NCBI RefSeq assembly: GCF_024295805.1
Contig: NZ_JANCLX010000006.1
Location: 136,849-200,848 of the forward strand
From: Streptomyces cucumeris
GTDB taxonomy: Bacteria > Actinomycetota > Actinomycetes > Streptomycetales > Streptomycetaceae
Direction: 5' to 3'
DNA: 64,000 nucleotides
The position numbers were made by a program, and so were the translations under genes. The first letter of the stretch is position 1, and every line of letters begins with the position of its first letter. Positions 41,244 to 49,344 of the stretch are shown piece by piece. The notes beneath the pieces were generated by a model. The model was not told where the DNA came from. It was given only the letters and a program-made list of their open reading frames with translations, and searched no databases.

Positions 41244-41756
41244 TCAGCGGAACAGGGCGCCCGCGAGGCGGTCGGCGGGCCGGTCGGCGGCCTCCTCCAG
41301 CGCGGCGCGCAGGGTGTGACTGTCGGTCAGTCCGCCACCGGGGCGGATCAGCCACACATGGCCCTGCCGTACACAGCCGGGCCGGGGGCAGCGCAGGGTC
41401 CGGCCCGGTCCGGCCGCGGCCACCGAACGGCGACGGGCGTACGGCGTCCCGGTCAGCCACGCCTTCCACTCGGCCGCGGAGCCGGGCGGTACGAGGAACG
41501 AGAGCACATGGCTGGCGGTGGCCAGCATCACCGGACCGGTGGCCGCGTCCCGCCGCTGGAGGGCCTGGATCACCGAGGTGCCGATGTCATCGGCCATTCT
41601 GATCAGGTCGAAGAGCGGGCCCACCGGAAGGTCGGCGAGACCGCTGCCGCTCGCCCACTCCAGCCGTACCCGGCCGGGGTCCTCACTGGCGGACAGCAGC
41701 CAGTCGGCCGCGTCGCCCTCGGCGGTCAGCCGCGTCCGGCGCTCCCCCGCCCTCAT
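41244..41756 (-). CDS. Hypothetical protein coupled to the RsbW-like gene
   Basis: A 170-residue soluble protein overlapping the stop of the upstream ATPase gene by four bases, so it is probably translated with it. Readable features: WLLSASEDPGRVRLEWASGSGLADLPVGPLFDLIRMADDIGTSVIQ, and CPRPGC near the end that might bind zinc. I do not recognise a domain. Its conservation beside an anti-sigma-type ATPase suggests an accessory to that regulator, but no function is claimed. Confidence 0.55.
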   Translation of the reverse strand: MRAGERRTRLTAEGDAADWLLSASEDPGRVRLEWASGSGLADLPVGPLFDLIRMADDIGTSVIQALQRRDAATGPVMLATASHVLSFLVPPGSAAEWKAWLTGTPYARRRSVAAAGPGRTLRCPRPGCVRQGHVWLIRPGGGLTDSHTLRAALEEAADRPADRLAGALFR

Positions 41757-42187
41757 GACAGGCTCCCCAGGTGCTCGAGCGGCAGGGTGAACCACACCTT
41801 CTTGCCCACGCTCCCGGGATCGGGGGGCTCGGTGCCCCAGTCGCTGGCCAGACCGTCCACGATGGCCAGCCCCCGGCCGGACTCGGCGGTCGGCGCCGCC
41901 TCGCGGAACCGGGGGACGACGGGCGAGCCGTCGGCCACCTCGACCCTCAGCTCATGACCGCGGTTCTCCAGGGTGACGGTGATGGTGACGGTGTCGGCGG
42001 GACCGGCGCTGCCGTGCTCCACGGCGTTGGCGAACAGTTCGTTGGTCGCGAGGACGGCGCAGTCCAGCAGCGCGTCGAGCCGCCATTCGTGCAGATGACC
42101 GGTGACCATACGGCGTACCGCCGAGGCGCGGTCGGCCAGCGCGGGGAACTCGGCACGGAAGAGCCGGCAGGTGTCCACGGACATCAT
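41753..42187 (-). CDS. RsbW-like ATP-binding (HATPase_c_2) regulator
   Basis: A 144-residue GHKL ATPase of the RsbW/anti-sigma type. The ATP lid and N-box are CAVLATNELFANAVEHGSAG (about 45-64), VADGSPVVPRFRE (G1 box-like) and TAESGRGLAIVDGLASDWG. Streptomycetes have dozens, which bind SigB-type sigma factors or STAS partners. The start is the ATG at 42187, which has GGGGGAG five bases upstream; the open frame to 42538 is low-complexity. It could target the SigB-like factor encoded at 30780, but no proof is visible. Confidence 0.85.
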   Translation of the reverse strand: MMSVDTCRLFRAEFPALADRASAVRRMVTGHLHEWRLDALLDCAVLATNELFANAVEHGSAGPADTVTITVTLENRGHELRVEVADGSPVVPRFREAAPTAESGRGLAIVDGLASDWGTEPPDPGSVGKKVWFTLPLEHLGSLS

Positions 42188-42719
42188 CGGGCTCCCCCCT
42201 CGCCGGCCGGGGAGGGTGCGCTGGCCGGACGCGGTGCCCGGTTCGGCGCGGGGGCGGTTCGCGGACGGCGCGAGCGCGGTGGTCGTGGACGGGAACACGG
42301 TCGGTTCACCTCCCTCATCGGCCGCCGCCGGCCGCCGCTGCGGCCCTGGGAAGGATCGGCTCACGGTGTCGGTCCTCACGGTCCTCTTCGGTCTGTCGGC
42401 TCTGCTGGCATACGGGCACGGGGCGTGGTTGACGTCCAGGGGAGCGGGTAAGCGCATTCTGGCGACCGACCACGCCGTATCCGTGCTGGTGAAGGGTGGG
42501 GGGCGCGCCCAGCCCGAGCCGCCTGGACCGGCTGCCATGGACGGAGAGGGCCCGGTCGCGGTGAGTGCCGGATACCGGCATGATTCCTCCTTCGAAGGCA
42601 GCGCACAGCGTCAACGGCCGCCGTTCATGTAGACAAACGGTTGGACCGACCGGCGGGCGAGAGGGCATGGGGGTTGTCCGGTTGTACGGGCGTAGTGGTT
42701 CGGGCTGTACGGTCCCGGC
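42188..42719. other. 530-base region without a convincing gene
   Basis: It holds the 5' sequence of the RsbW-like operon. A possible GTG-started 88-residue frame at 42366-42632 begins with a hydrophobic helix (SVLTVLFGLSALLAYGHGAWLTS) but has a weakly placed ribosome site (GGAAGGA 11 bases away) and low-complexity continuation, so it is not called as a gene. No clear operator or promoter is identified. Confidence 0.4.
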
Positions 42720-43544
42720 GTGGCACGGATGAACGGGGGCCGGAACGGGCGGTTCCGCCCGAGGGACCGGTCCGGTGTGGAGGGCAAGCGGATTCTGGTC
42801 ACCGGCGGTACCCGCGGGCTCGGCGAGCAGATCGTGCGGCTGCTGGCCGTGGACGGCGCTCGGGTGGCCACCTGTGCACGGACAGCGGCTGACCTGCGCG
42901 GACTCTCGGCTTCACTGGCCGCCGAGGGATATGGCCCGCTGTTCACCCGGGCCCTGGACCTCACCGAGCCGGACCGGCTGGAGGAGTTCGTCCTTGCCGC
43001 GGCGGAACGTTTCAGCGGACTGGACGGAGTGGTGGCCTGCGCGGGTGGGGCCCGTGGCCGCGGGCTGGAGGAGGCCGACGCCCGGGACTGGTCCCTCACC
43101 TGGGAGATGAACGTCGGTCACACCGCGCGGCTGGTGAAGGCCGCGGTGCCGCATCTGCGGCGGGCGGGCGGCGGCTCGGTGGTGGTGATCGCCTCCATCT
43201 CCGGATGGAAGCCGGGGCCGCAGGCCCAGTACGGGGCCGCGAAAGCGGCCCAGATCCATCTGGCGGGCTCACTCGCCCGCGAACTGGGGCCGGACGGGAT
43301 CCGGGTCAACGCCGTCTCACCGGGGTCGATGCTCATCCCCGGGAAGCGCTGGGACCGGATGCGCGCCGAGGAACCCGAGGCGTTCGCCCGGTTCGCGGCG
43401 GAGTTCCCGCACGGCGAGCTGGTGGCGCCGCAAGAGGTCGCCCGAGTCATCGCGTTCCTGCTCTCGGATGCCTCGAGCGGTATCTCCGGCGCACACCTGC
43501 CCGTCGACCGCGCTCAGAACGCCCCTACGCCGGGGGGCTACTAA
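42720..43544 (+). CDS. Short-chain dehydrogenase/reductase (FabG-like)
   Basis: A 274-residue SDR. TGGTRGLGEQ (NAD(P)-binding glycine motif), a downstream acidic LDLTEPDRL, CAGGARGRG in place of NAGG, a catalytic Ser in VVIASISGW, and Tyr-x3-Lys in QYGAAKAAQ (about 165-173) are all present. The N-terminal 20 residues (MARMNGGRNGRFRPRDRS) are Arg/Gly-rich and odd for the family. Either GTG 42720 or ATG 42729 may be the start; neither has a good ribosome site. Substrate is unknown. It is convergent to the NsdA-like regulator. Confidence 0.85.
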   Translation: MARMNGGRNGRFRPRDRSGVEGKRILVTGGTRGLGEQIVRLLAVDGARVATCARTAADLRGLSASLAAEGYGPLFTRALDLTEPDRLEEFVLAAAERFSGLDGVVACAGGARGRGLEEADARDWSLTWEMNVGHTARLVKAAVPHLRRAGGGSVVVIASISGWKPGPQAQYGAAKAAQIHLAGSLARELGPDGIRVNAVSPGSMLIPGKRWDRMRAEEPEAFARFAAEFPHGELVAPQEVARVIAFLLSDASSGISGAHLPVDRAQNAPTPGGY

Positions 43545-43590
43545 CAACCACCCGGCGCTCCCCCGAAGGGGCGTTGCCGAACGCCACCGG

Positions 43591-44991
43591 TCAGGCTGCC
43601 GTCCCGAGCACGGTCCGTGACCGCCGCTCGAACTCCCTGACCAGAGGCTCCTTCTGGCGCGGCCGAAGCCGCGCCCGGAAGTCACGCAGCGCCTGGATGG
43701 AGCGCTCGCTGTGCACCCCGCCGAGGGTGTCCAGCGCCTCACTCGCCGTGCCTATCGCCTCATCCAGCCGGTTCTGCTGGAGGTAGGCGGTGGCCAGGAC
43801 GGACCGGCTGATGGCCTGGCGGCGCCGCCGGTCGGCATTGGCCCGCACCGACTCGGCCGCCGCGTGCTCGGCCTCCGCGGAGTTTCCCAGGTCGCGGAAG
43901 CACAGCGCCGCCTCGGCCGCCAGATAGTGGTGGTCGAGGAAGCGCACCCACGGCGATTCCTGTTCGGCGCCGCGGCTCGCCTCGAGCTGGGCGTCGGCCG
44001 CGCGCAGCGACTTGGACGCCTCCCGGGGCCGGTCGAGGGCGGCATGGCCACGGGCCGCCATGGCGTGCAGCCGCATCAGTCCCAGCGGACTGCCCGCGTG
44101 CTTGGCGGTGGCCACCCCCACCCGGGCCAGCTCGACCCCCGCCTCGGGCTGGCCCAGGCTGGTGGACAGATGGGAGAGCCCGGCGAGGATCTGACCGCCG
44201 AGCACCCGGTCGCCGCCTTCGGCGCACAGCCGCAGGGCCTGGGTCATATAGCGCTGGGCCAGGCCGTATTCGGCGTTGTCATAGCTGCTCCAGCCGGCCG
44301 TGGCGGCCAGTTTGGCGGCCGCCGTGAACAGCTGGCGCCGTTCGTGCGGGGGCGCGCCGCGCTGCTGGAGCATGGGGACGACCTCGGTCGACAGATAGAG
44401 CACGATGCTGGCGCGGACCTGGCCGCCGCCGAACCGGTTGTCCATCTCGTCGAACATGCTGATGGCCGCGTGGACCTGCTCGACGCGTCCGCCGTCGGCC
44501 GCGGCGGCCAGACGGGCGGAGTCCTGGTTCTCGACCAGCCACAGCAGCCATTCGCGCTGTGGGGTCACCAGCGCGCCGGCGACGAAGGGCACCGCACCGA
44601 GCAGGCTGCGGCGGGAGATATCGGTGGAGCCGAGTTCGGCGAGCGTGTGCAAGGTTTCGCTTACGTCCTCCCGGTAGGCCAGCGCCCTGGCGACCACCGG
44701 GCGCTGTCGGTCGGCGATGAAGCCGAGCTCGGCGGGGCCCACGGGCCTGCCGAGCCGGTGGGAGAGCACGGCGGCGATCAGCTCCGGAGTGCTGCCGCGC
44801 GGCTGTCCGCCCTGGAGCCAGCGGGTCACGGACGCCTTGTCGTAGTTCGACTCGTGTCCCTGACGGCGGCCCAGTTCATTGACCCGGTGGGCCAACGAGG
44901 CGTAGGAGCACCCGGATTCCTTGAGGGCGGCGGCCAGGGCGCCGTTGGCGGCGCTCCGGCGTGGGCCCGTGGACTGTGCGTCGTGCGTCAC
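43591..44991 (-). CDS. XRE/TPR-type regulator, NsdA-like
   Basis: About 466 residues from the GTG at 44991. The N-terminus is an XRE-type HTH (ANGALAAALKESGCSYASLAHRVNELGRRQG, then NYDKASVTRWLQGGQPRGSTPELIAAVL), and the rest is helical with TPR-like units (GQILAGLSHLSTSLGQPEAGVELARVG, AISRSVLATAYLQQNRLDEAIGTASEALDTLGG). This is the layout of NsdA and relatives, which repress antibiotic production and development in Streptomyces. I judge the family from layout only. A DISRRSLLG patch near residue 125 is common in these proteins. It is divergent to the HTH/DUF397 pair. Confidence 0.75.
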   Translation of the reverse strand: MTHDAQSTGPRRSAANGALAAALKESGCSYASLAHRVNELGRRQGHESNYDKASVTRWLQGGQPRGSTPELIAAVLSHRLGRPVGPAELGFIADRQRPVVARALAYREDVSETLHTLAELGSTDISRRSLLGAVPFVAGALVTPQREWLLWLVENQDSARLAAAADGGRVEQVHAAISMFDEMDNRFGGGQVRASIVLYLSTEVVPMLQQRGAPPHERRQLFTAAAKLAATAGWSSYDNAEYGLAQRYMTQALRLCAEGGDRVLGGQILAGLSHLSTSLGQPEAGVELARVGVATAKHAGSPLGLMRLHAMAARGHAALDRPREASKSLRAADAQLEASRGAEQESPWVRFLDHHYLAAEAALCFRDLGNSAEAEHAAAESVRANADRRRRQAISRSVLATAYLQQNRLDEAIGTASEALDTLGGVHSERSIQALRDFRARLRPRQKEPLVREFERRSRTVLGTAA

Positions 44992-45267
44992 CGTGACCGT
45001 CCCGAGTTCGGGCCACGGCGATCTGCGGGATCCCCGCCGCGGGGCGCCGACCGGCCGGCCGGACACCCCAACGGCGCTGTGGGCAGGGGTGAATGGGAGC
45101 CCTCGCCATGGAGGGTGAGATGGGTCACGTGCTCACTATGGGTGGTGACACACTCACCCCGCAACCGTCGTTCTGATAATTTCAAATCGATCCGCGCGTG
45201 CTGTATATGTCGCGCAGATGCGTGGCACACTGTGCGGGCATATGACGGCCATTTGGGGAGGCGGGAC
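44992..45267. promoter_or_regulatory. Divergent promoter region between the NsdA-like and XRE genes
   Basis: The region has repeated GGTGA/TCACC-type half sites between 45113 and 45159 (GGGTGAG at 45113-45119, CACGTG at 45126-45131, CTCACCC at 45153-45159), then an AT-rich stretch (GATAATTTCAAATC at 45174-45187) that looks like a promoter. The inverted half-sites are candidate operators for the XRE protein or the NsdA-like one. Confidence 0.35.
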
Positions 45268-46134
45268 GTGAGCGAGGCACGCTCGGCCGGGGCCGCCCCC
45301 ACCGTATTGCGCAGGGTGCTGGGCAAGCGTCTGCGTCAACTGCGCGAACGCGCCAAGGTGTCGTTCGAGGATGCCGCCAAGGCCATCGAGGTCACCCCGC
45401 TGACCGTCCGCCGGATGGAGAAGGCGGAGGTCGGCCTCAAGATCCCGTACGTCAAGGAACTGCTGCGCAACTACGGTGTCCGGGGTCCGGAGATCGAGGA
45501 CTTCCTCGCCCTCGCCCGGGAGGCCAACCAGCCCGGCTGGTGGCATCAGTTCCGGGATGTCCTGCCCGACTGGTTCAGTGCGTATGTCAGTCTCGAGAGC
45601 GAGGCGACCGTCATCCGGGCGTATGAGCCGCACTACGTCCCCGGGCTGCTGCAGACCGAGGACTACGCCCGAGCGGTACTGCGCACCGGCTTCCCCAATG
45701 ACACCGAGGAGGAGCTGGACCGGCGTATCGCCCTGCGCGTCCAGCGGCAGGAGCTGCTCACCAAACCGGACGCGCCGACCATCTGGGCCGTCCTCGACGA
45801 GACGGTGCTGCGGCGCCCGGTCGGCGGTCACCAGGTGATGCGCGAACAGATCGACCATCTGATCGCCGCTCTGGACCGGCCCAGGATCCGGCTCCAGGTG
45901 ATGCGGTTCGCGGCGGGTCCGCATCCGGGGGCCTTCGGCCCGTTCCACTACTTCCGGTTCGGCTTCTCCGAACTCCCGGACGTGGTCTACACCGAGAGCC
46001 TCACCGGCGCGGTCTACGTGGACCAGCCGGCCGAGGTGGTCGCCTATCTGGAGGTCCTGGACCGGATGGCGGTCCAGGCGGAACCCATCGCCGACACCGG
46101 CACCGTCCTGGCCGAACTGCGTAAGGAGTTCTGA
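45268..46134 (+). CDS. XRE-family regulator with DUF5753 domain
   Basis: A 288-residue regulator with an N-terminal helix-turn-helix (GKRLRQLRERAKVSFEDAAKAIEVTPLTVRRMEKAEVGLKIPYVKELLRNYGV) and the DUF5753 C-terminal domain (VIRAYEPHYVPGLLQTEDYARAV, RIALRVQRQELLTKPDAPTIWAVLDETVLRRPVG, QVMRFAAGPHPGAFGPFHYFRF). GTG 45268 has a GGGAGGCGGGAC ribosome site. Together with the DUF397 gene that follows one base after its stop, it makes the HTH + DUF397 pair widespread in streptomycetes (the WhiJ/AbaA type), which controls development; some pairs behave like regulator and antagonist. The target here is unknown. Confidence 0.9.
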   Translation: MSEARSAGAAPTVLRRVLGKRLRQLRERAKVSFEDAAKAIEVTPLTVRRMEKAEVGLKIPYVKELLRNYGVRGPEIEDFLALAREANQPGWWHQFRDVLPDWFSAYVSLESEATVIRAYEPHYVPGLLQTEDYARAVLRTGFPNDTEEELDRRIALRVQRQELLTKPDAPTIWAVLDETVLRRPVGGHQVMREQIDHLIAALDRPRIRLQVMRFAAGPHPGAFGPFHYFRFGFSELPDVVYTESLTGAVYVDQPAEVVAYLEVLDRMAVQAEPIADTGTVLAELRKEF

Positions 46135-46135
46135 G

Positions 46136-46375
46136 ATGCATGACCCCGTCTACACCGGTATGCCGGCCGACGACCTGGGCACGGAGGGCTGGCAGAAGCC
46201 CTGGAGCGGCACCAACGGCGGCACCTGCATCGAGGCCAAGCGGCTCCCCGACGGCCGGGTCGCCCTGCGCCAGTCCGCCGATCCCTCCGGCCCCGCGCTG
46301 ATATACACCCGCTCCGAGGTCGCCTCCTTCCTGGAGGCCGCCAAGGCGGGCGAGGCCGACTTCCTGATCGCCTGA
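46136..46375 (+). CDS. DUF397 small protein
   Basis: A 79-residue protein of the DUF397 family: WQKPWSGTNGGTCIEAKRLPDGRVALRQSADPSGPALIYTRSEVASFLEAAKAGEADFL. The start lies one base after the stop of the XRE gene (TGAGATG), so translation is coupled. DUF397 proteins accompany XRE/DUF5753 regulators and probably bind or tune them. No catalytic residues are visible. Confidence 0.9.
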   Translation: MHDPVYTGMPADDLGTEGWQKPWSGTNGGTCIEAKRLPDGRVALRQSADPSGPALIYTRSEVASFLEAAKAGEADFLIA

Positions 46376-46565
46376 CCGCTCCTGACCGCCGCGGCGCCCG
46401 CCCGTTGCCGCCGCAGCCGGAAACCACTACGCCCGCACAACCGAACAACCCCGCAGCTCACTCCCGCCCCTGGCGTTACGCCACGCACACTGGAGGGGCC
46501 GTGGCGGGCGGCGGTGTCGTCCCCCTGAACCGAGTGCGGGACGCATGGGACGACGGGACGACAGG

Positions 46566-47159
46566 ATGAACCTTCACCAGCTGGCCGCGAAGCGCCGCAC
46601 GCTCGTCGTCGAGGGCTGCGACGGGGTCATCAGGGACCGGCTGCTGGGCTCGCTCACCGAGCACCACGGATACGCCGTCAGCCGCGCTCCCCGGGAGCTG
46701 CCGCACCTCGACCCGGTCCGGCCCTACCGCGACGTCCTCCAACAGGGCGGCGCACTCGCGGTGGACGCCCATCTGGTCGGTGAGCTGGTCTACGGACCGC
46801 TGCGGCGCGGCCATTCCCGGGTGACCTGGATCCAGGCGTTCGACTTCGCCGACGCGCTGGCCGAACGGCGCGGCGCCCTCGTCCACGTCCGGGCACCGGT
46901 CACGGTCCTGGAGGACCGGCTGGCCGCCCGCGGCGGCCCGGCGGCCGACCTCCCGGAGATCGCCGCCGCGGTGGCGGCCTTCGAGAGCGCACTGCGCACC
47001 CTCGCCCAGCATGTCCCGGTGGTCACGGTCGACGAGACTCCGCTGACCGGCCCCGGCAGCGGCCCGTCCGATCTCTCCGTCGCACTGCCGGTGAGCTCGC
47101 TGGCCCGGCGGCTGCCGAGGATCCGCTCCCCCGTCCCGCTCTTCGCACAACCTCACTGA
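46566..47159 (+). CDS. Thymidylate-kinase-like protein with a degenerate P-loop
   Basis: A 197-residue protein. It has the outline of thymidylate or deoxynucleoside kinases: LVVEGCDGVIRDRLLGSL (about residues 14-31) at the P-loop position, DAHLVGELVYGPLRRGHSRVTW at the DR-x-SE-x-VYGP position, and LVHVRAPVTVLEDRLAARGG at the lid region. However the GKS/T of the P-loop is replaced (GVIRD) and the DR of the DR-type motif is DA, so nucleotide phosphorylation looks unlikely. It may be a nucleotide-sensing pseudo-enzyme. The ATG at 46566 has only a weak purine-rich ribosome site. Confidence 0.6.
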   Translation: MNLHQLAAKRRTLVVEGCDGVIRDRLLGSLTEHHGYAVSRAPRELPHLDPVRPYRDVLQQGGALAVDAHLVGELVYGPLRRGHSRVTWIQAFDFADALAERRGALVHVRAPVTVLEDRLAARGGPAADLPEIAAAVAAFESALRTLAQHVPVVTVDETPLTGPGSGPSDLSVALPVSSLARRLPRIRSPVPLFAQPH

Positions 47160-47224
47160 ACCACCGGACGGCACCCCCGCGTTGGCGCCCGGCACAGGCA
47201 GTCGTACGGCAGGAGACCCTCCCC

Positions 47225-48037
47225 ATGGCAGACGCAGCGTCCACCCCCGACCCGCGGGCCTTAACGAAGATCGACACCTCCGTGCCGCATTCGGCCCGGA
47301 TCTGGAACTACTGGATGGGCGGCAAGGACAACTACGAGGTCGACCGGGTGGCCGGGGACCAGTACCGCGAGATCGCCCCCAATATCGAGGTCATGGCCCG
47401 CGCCTCGCGCGCCTATCTGATCCGTACCGTCACCCATGTGGCGGGCGAGTGCGGGATCCGCCAGTTCCTGGACATCGGCACCGGACTGCCGACCTACGAC
47501 AACACCCACCAGGTCGCACAGCGGGTGGCACCCGAGGCCCGCATCGTCTACGTGGACAACGACCCCATGGTGCTGCGCCACGCCCAGGCCCTGCTGACCA
47601 GCACCCCCGAAGGGGTGACCGACTACATCGACGCCGATCTCCACGACCCGGACCGGATCCTGGAGGCCGCGGCCAAGACCCTGGACTTCGAGCGGCCGAT
47701 CGCGCTGATGCTCATGGGCATCCTCGGCCACGTCCAGGACTTCGAGGAGGCCGTGTCGATCACCCGGCGGCTCCAGGACGCCCTGCCCTCCGGCAGCTAT
47801 TTCGTGCACTACGACAGCACCGACACCGACCAGGCGCTGAAGAAGGCCCAGCAGGGCTATGACGACACCGGCGCGGTGCCCTACGTCCTGCGCAGCTATG
47901 AGCAGATCACCCGGCTCTACGAGGGTCTTGAGGTGATCGAACCCGGTATCGTGTCCTGTCCGCTGTGGCGGCCCGGTCCCACCGAGACCGCCATCGAGAC
48001 CACCGATGTCCACGGCGGGGTGGCGCGCAAGCCCTGA
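47225..48037 (+). CDS. DUF574 SAM-dependent methyltransferase-like protein with a TTA codon
   Basis: A 270-residue protein of the DUF574 (Methyltransf_19) family, abundant in Streptomyces: IDTSVPHSARIWNYWMGGKDNYEVDRVAGDQ (about 17-47), a Rossmann SAM site in QFLDIGTGLPTYDNTHQVA and YVDNDPMVLRHAQ, and DVHGGVARKP at the end. The methyl acceptor is unknown; many lie beside XRE/DUF397 genes, as here. Residue 13 is encoded by TTA (47261-47263), the rare leucine codon read only by the bldA tRNA, so production would depend on development. A GGAGACC ribosome site precedes the ATG, making a start upstream of the TTA credible. Confidence 0.88.
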   Translation: MADAASTPDPRALTKIDTSVPHSARIWNYWMGGKDNYEVDRVAGDQYREIAPNIEVMARASRAYLIRTVTHVAGECGIRQFLDIGTGLPTYDNTHQVAQRVAPEARIVYVDNDPMVLRHAQALLTSTPEGVTDYIDADLHDPDRILEAAAKTLDFERPIALMLMGILGHVQDFEEAVSITRRLQDALPSGSYFVHYDSTDTDQALKKAQQGYDDTGAVPYVLRSYEQITRLYEGLEVIEPGIVSCPLWRPGPTETAIETTDVHGGVARKP

Positions 48038-48173
48038 CGCCGGCTCGCCCCCCACTGCCCCGACTGGCGGTAGCCATAACGAATGGTTCGGCCGGCGGGC
48101 AGGTAACCCCCGCCCCCGCGCCCTCGTCAGACACAGCGCCGGAAAGCCGAGGGCGAGGGCGGAGGGACGCGGG

Positions 48174-49001
48174 GTGTTCGAGGTCGGAGCCTGGAGGGTG
48201 CCCTCCGTCAGGCGCTTGCTGCGCGGGGCGGAGCACCCGCCCGGTGAGATGCCCGCCGTCGTGCGGCAGCGCCGCGGTCCGCGCGAGGAGGAGACCGGAC
48301 GGGACCGGCCCCGGCACGTGGGGATCATCATGGACGGCAACGGGCGGTGGGCGGCCTCCCGCGGGCTGCCCCGCACCCGGGGCCACGAGGCCGGGATCCG
48401 GGCCCTCCCCCGTGTGGTGGACACCGCGCTGGAGGAGGGCGTCGAGCATCTGTCGCTGTTCTTCTTCTCGACCGAGAACTGGAACCGGCCGCGCGGTGAG
48501 GTGGCCGCCCTGATGCGGCTGACCGCCCAACTCGCCGATGTCTTCCGGGGCTACGGCGAGCGCGGCGTACGGCTGCGCTGGCTCGGCTCGGAGGCCCGGC
48601 TGCCCGCCGCCACCCTCACCGCCCTGCGCCGCGCGGAGGCCGAGACCCGCGACAACCGCGTCATGACGCTGGCGTTCTGCTTCAACCACGGCGGCCGGGA
48701 GGAGATCGCCCGTACCGCGAGCTCACTGGCGCGTGCCTCGGCGGACGGTGCGCTGGATCCCGGGACGATCGACGAGGCCCTGTTCACCCGGCATCTGCCC
48801 CATGCCGATCTGCCGGATCTGGACATGCTGGTGCGCACCTCGGGCGAACAGCGCATCTCCAACTTCATGCTCTGGCGGGCCGCTTACGCCGAGCTGTTCT
48901 TCGTGGACACCTTGTGGCCCGACTTCACCGGTGAGGAACTGCGCGCGCTGCTGGAGGCGTTCACGACCCGCAAACGGCGCTTCGGCGCCGATGTGGGGTG
49001 A
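48174..49001 (+). CDS. uppS: Isoprenyl transferase (undecaprenyl diphosphate synthase type)
   Basis: A 275-residue cis-prenyltransferase that adds isopentenyl units to build undecaprenyl or related carriers for cell-wall synthesis. All signatures are present: GIIMDGNGRWAASRGLPRTRGH (about 52-74), FFFSTENWNRP (about 97-107) and RTSGEQRISNFMLWRAAYAELFFVDTLWPDF. I use the GTG at 48174, with GGAGGG seven bases before it; a shorter start at ATG 48249 would remove 25 weakly conserved residues. It is one of several copies typical of streptomycetes. Chain length cannot be predicted. Confidence 0.9.
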   Translation: MFEVGAWRVPSVRRLLRGAEHPPGEMPAVVRQRRGPREEETGRDRPRHVGIIMDGNGRWAASRGLPRTRGHEAGIRALPRVVDTALEEGVEHLSLFFFSTENWNRPRGEVAALMRLTAQLADVFRGYGERGVRLRWLGSEARLPAATLTALRRAEAETRDNRVMTLAFCFNHGGREEIARTASSLARASADGALDPGTIDEALFTRHLPHADLPDLDMLVRTSGEQRISNFMLWRAAYAELFFVDTLWPDFTGEELRALLEAFTTRKRRFGADVG

Positions 49002-49006
49002 CCCGC

Positions 49007-49205
49007 CCCTGGGCCGTGTCTTGTGGATCACCTCGGGCCCACGACGCCTGGCACGGCACCTCGCTGCGTTGTCGGAACATCCGAGTAGGCCCACTACAAG
49101 GAAGCTCCTCCGCCTTGCGATCCGCCCCCAGCTACCGCTGGGAGGTGCCCCCTGCACCAGACGCCGCGGGCTGATCCGAGCTGAACCACAAGACACGGCC
49201 CAGGG
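49007..49205. mobile_element. 199-base element with 20-base perfect terminal inverted repeats (MITE-like)
   Basis: Two copies of CCCTGGGCCGTGTCTTGTGG, at 49007-49026 and inverted at 49186-49205, bound a gene-less region six bases after the uppS stop. The match continues after one mismatch (A/T) as TCA. Internal sequence (GGCACGGCACCTCGCTGCG...) looks like the ends of a transposon without a transposase gene, so it is a probable miniature inverted-repeat element or solo remnant, mobilised by a transposase elsewhere. No clear target duplication is seen. It could also serve as a terminator for uppS. Confidence 0.7.
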
Positions 49206-49344
49206 CTCGGGACGGGCCACCGGTCCATCGAGGGTCCCACCACCACGACTTCATCACAACTGAACCACTATTCACGCACATCCCCTTCACATTTCAACCA
49301 TCGCCGATACGGTCATCTCCTCACGTATCAGCCAAGGGGGGCCC

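Noticed and set aside
41753..42538. Longer 261-residue version of the RsbW-like protein
   Set aside because: The extra 117 residues are low-complexity and the ATG at 42187 has its own strong ribosome site.
42366..42632. Possible 88-residue membrane protein with an N-terminal hydrophobic helix
   Set aside because: Ribosome site is poorly spaced and the rest of the frame is unstructured low-complexity sequence; not called as a gene.
43570..43585. Hairpin GGCGTT/AACGCC between the SDR and NsdA-like genes
   Set aside because: Only six base pairs; too weak to call as a terminator.
49007..49205. Reading the inverted-repeat element as only a terminator of uppS
   Set aside because: The 20-base ends are 160 bases apart and have transposon-like inner sequence; a simple terminator has a short loop. 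Both roles are possible, but mobile origin is the better explanation.
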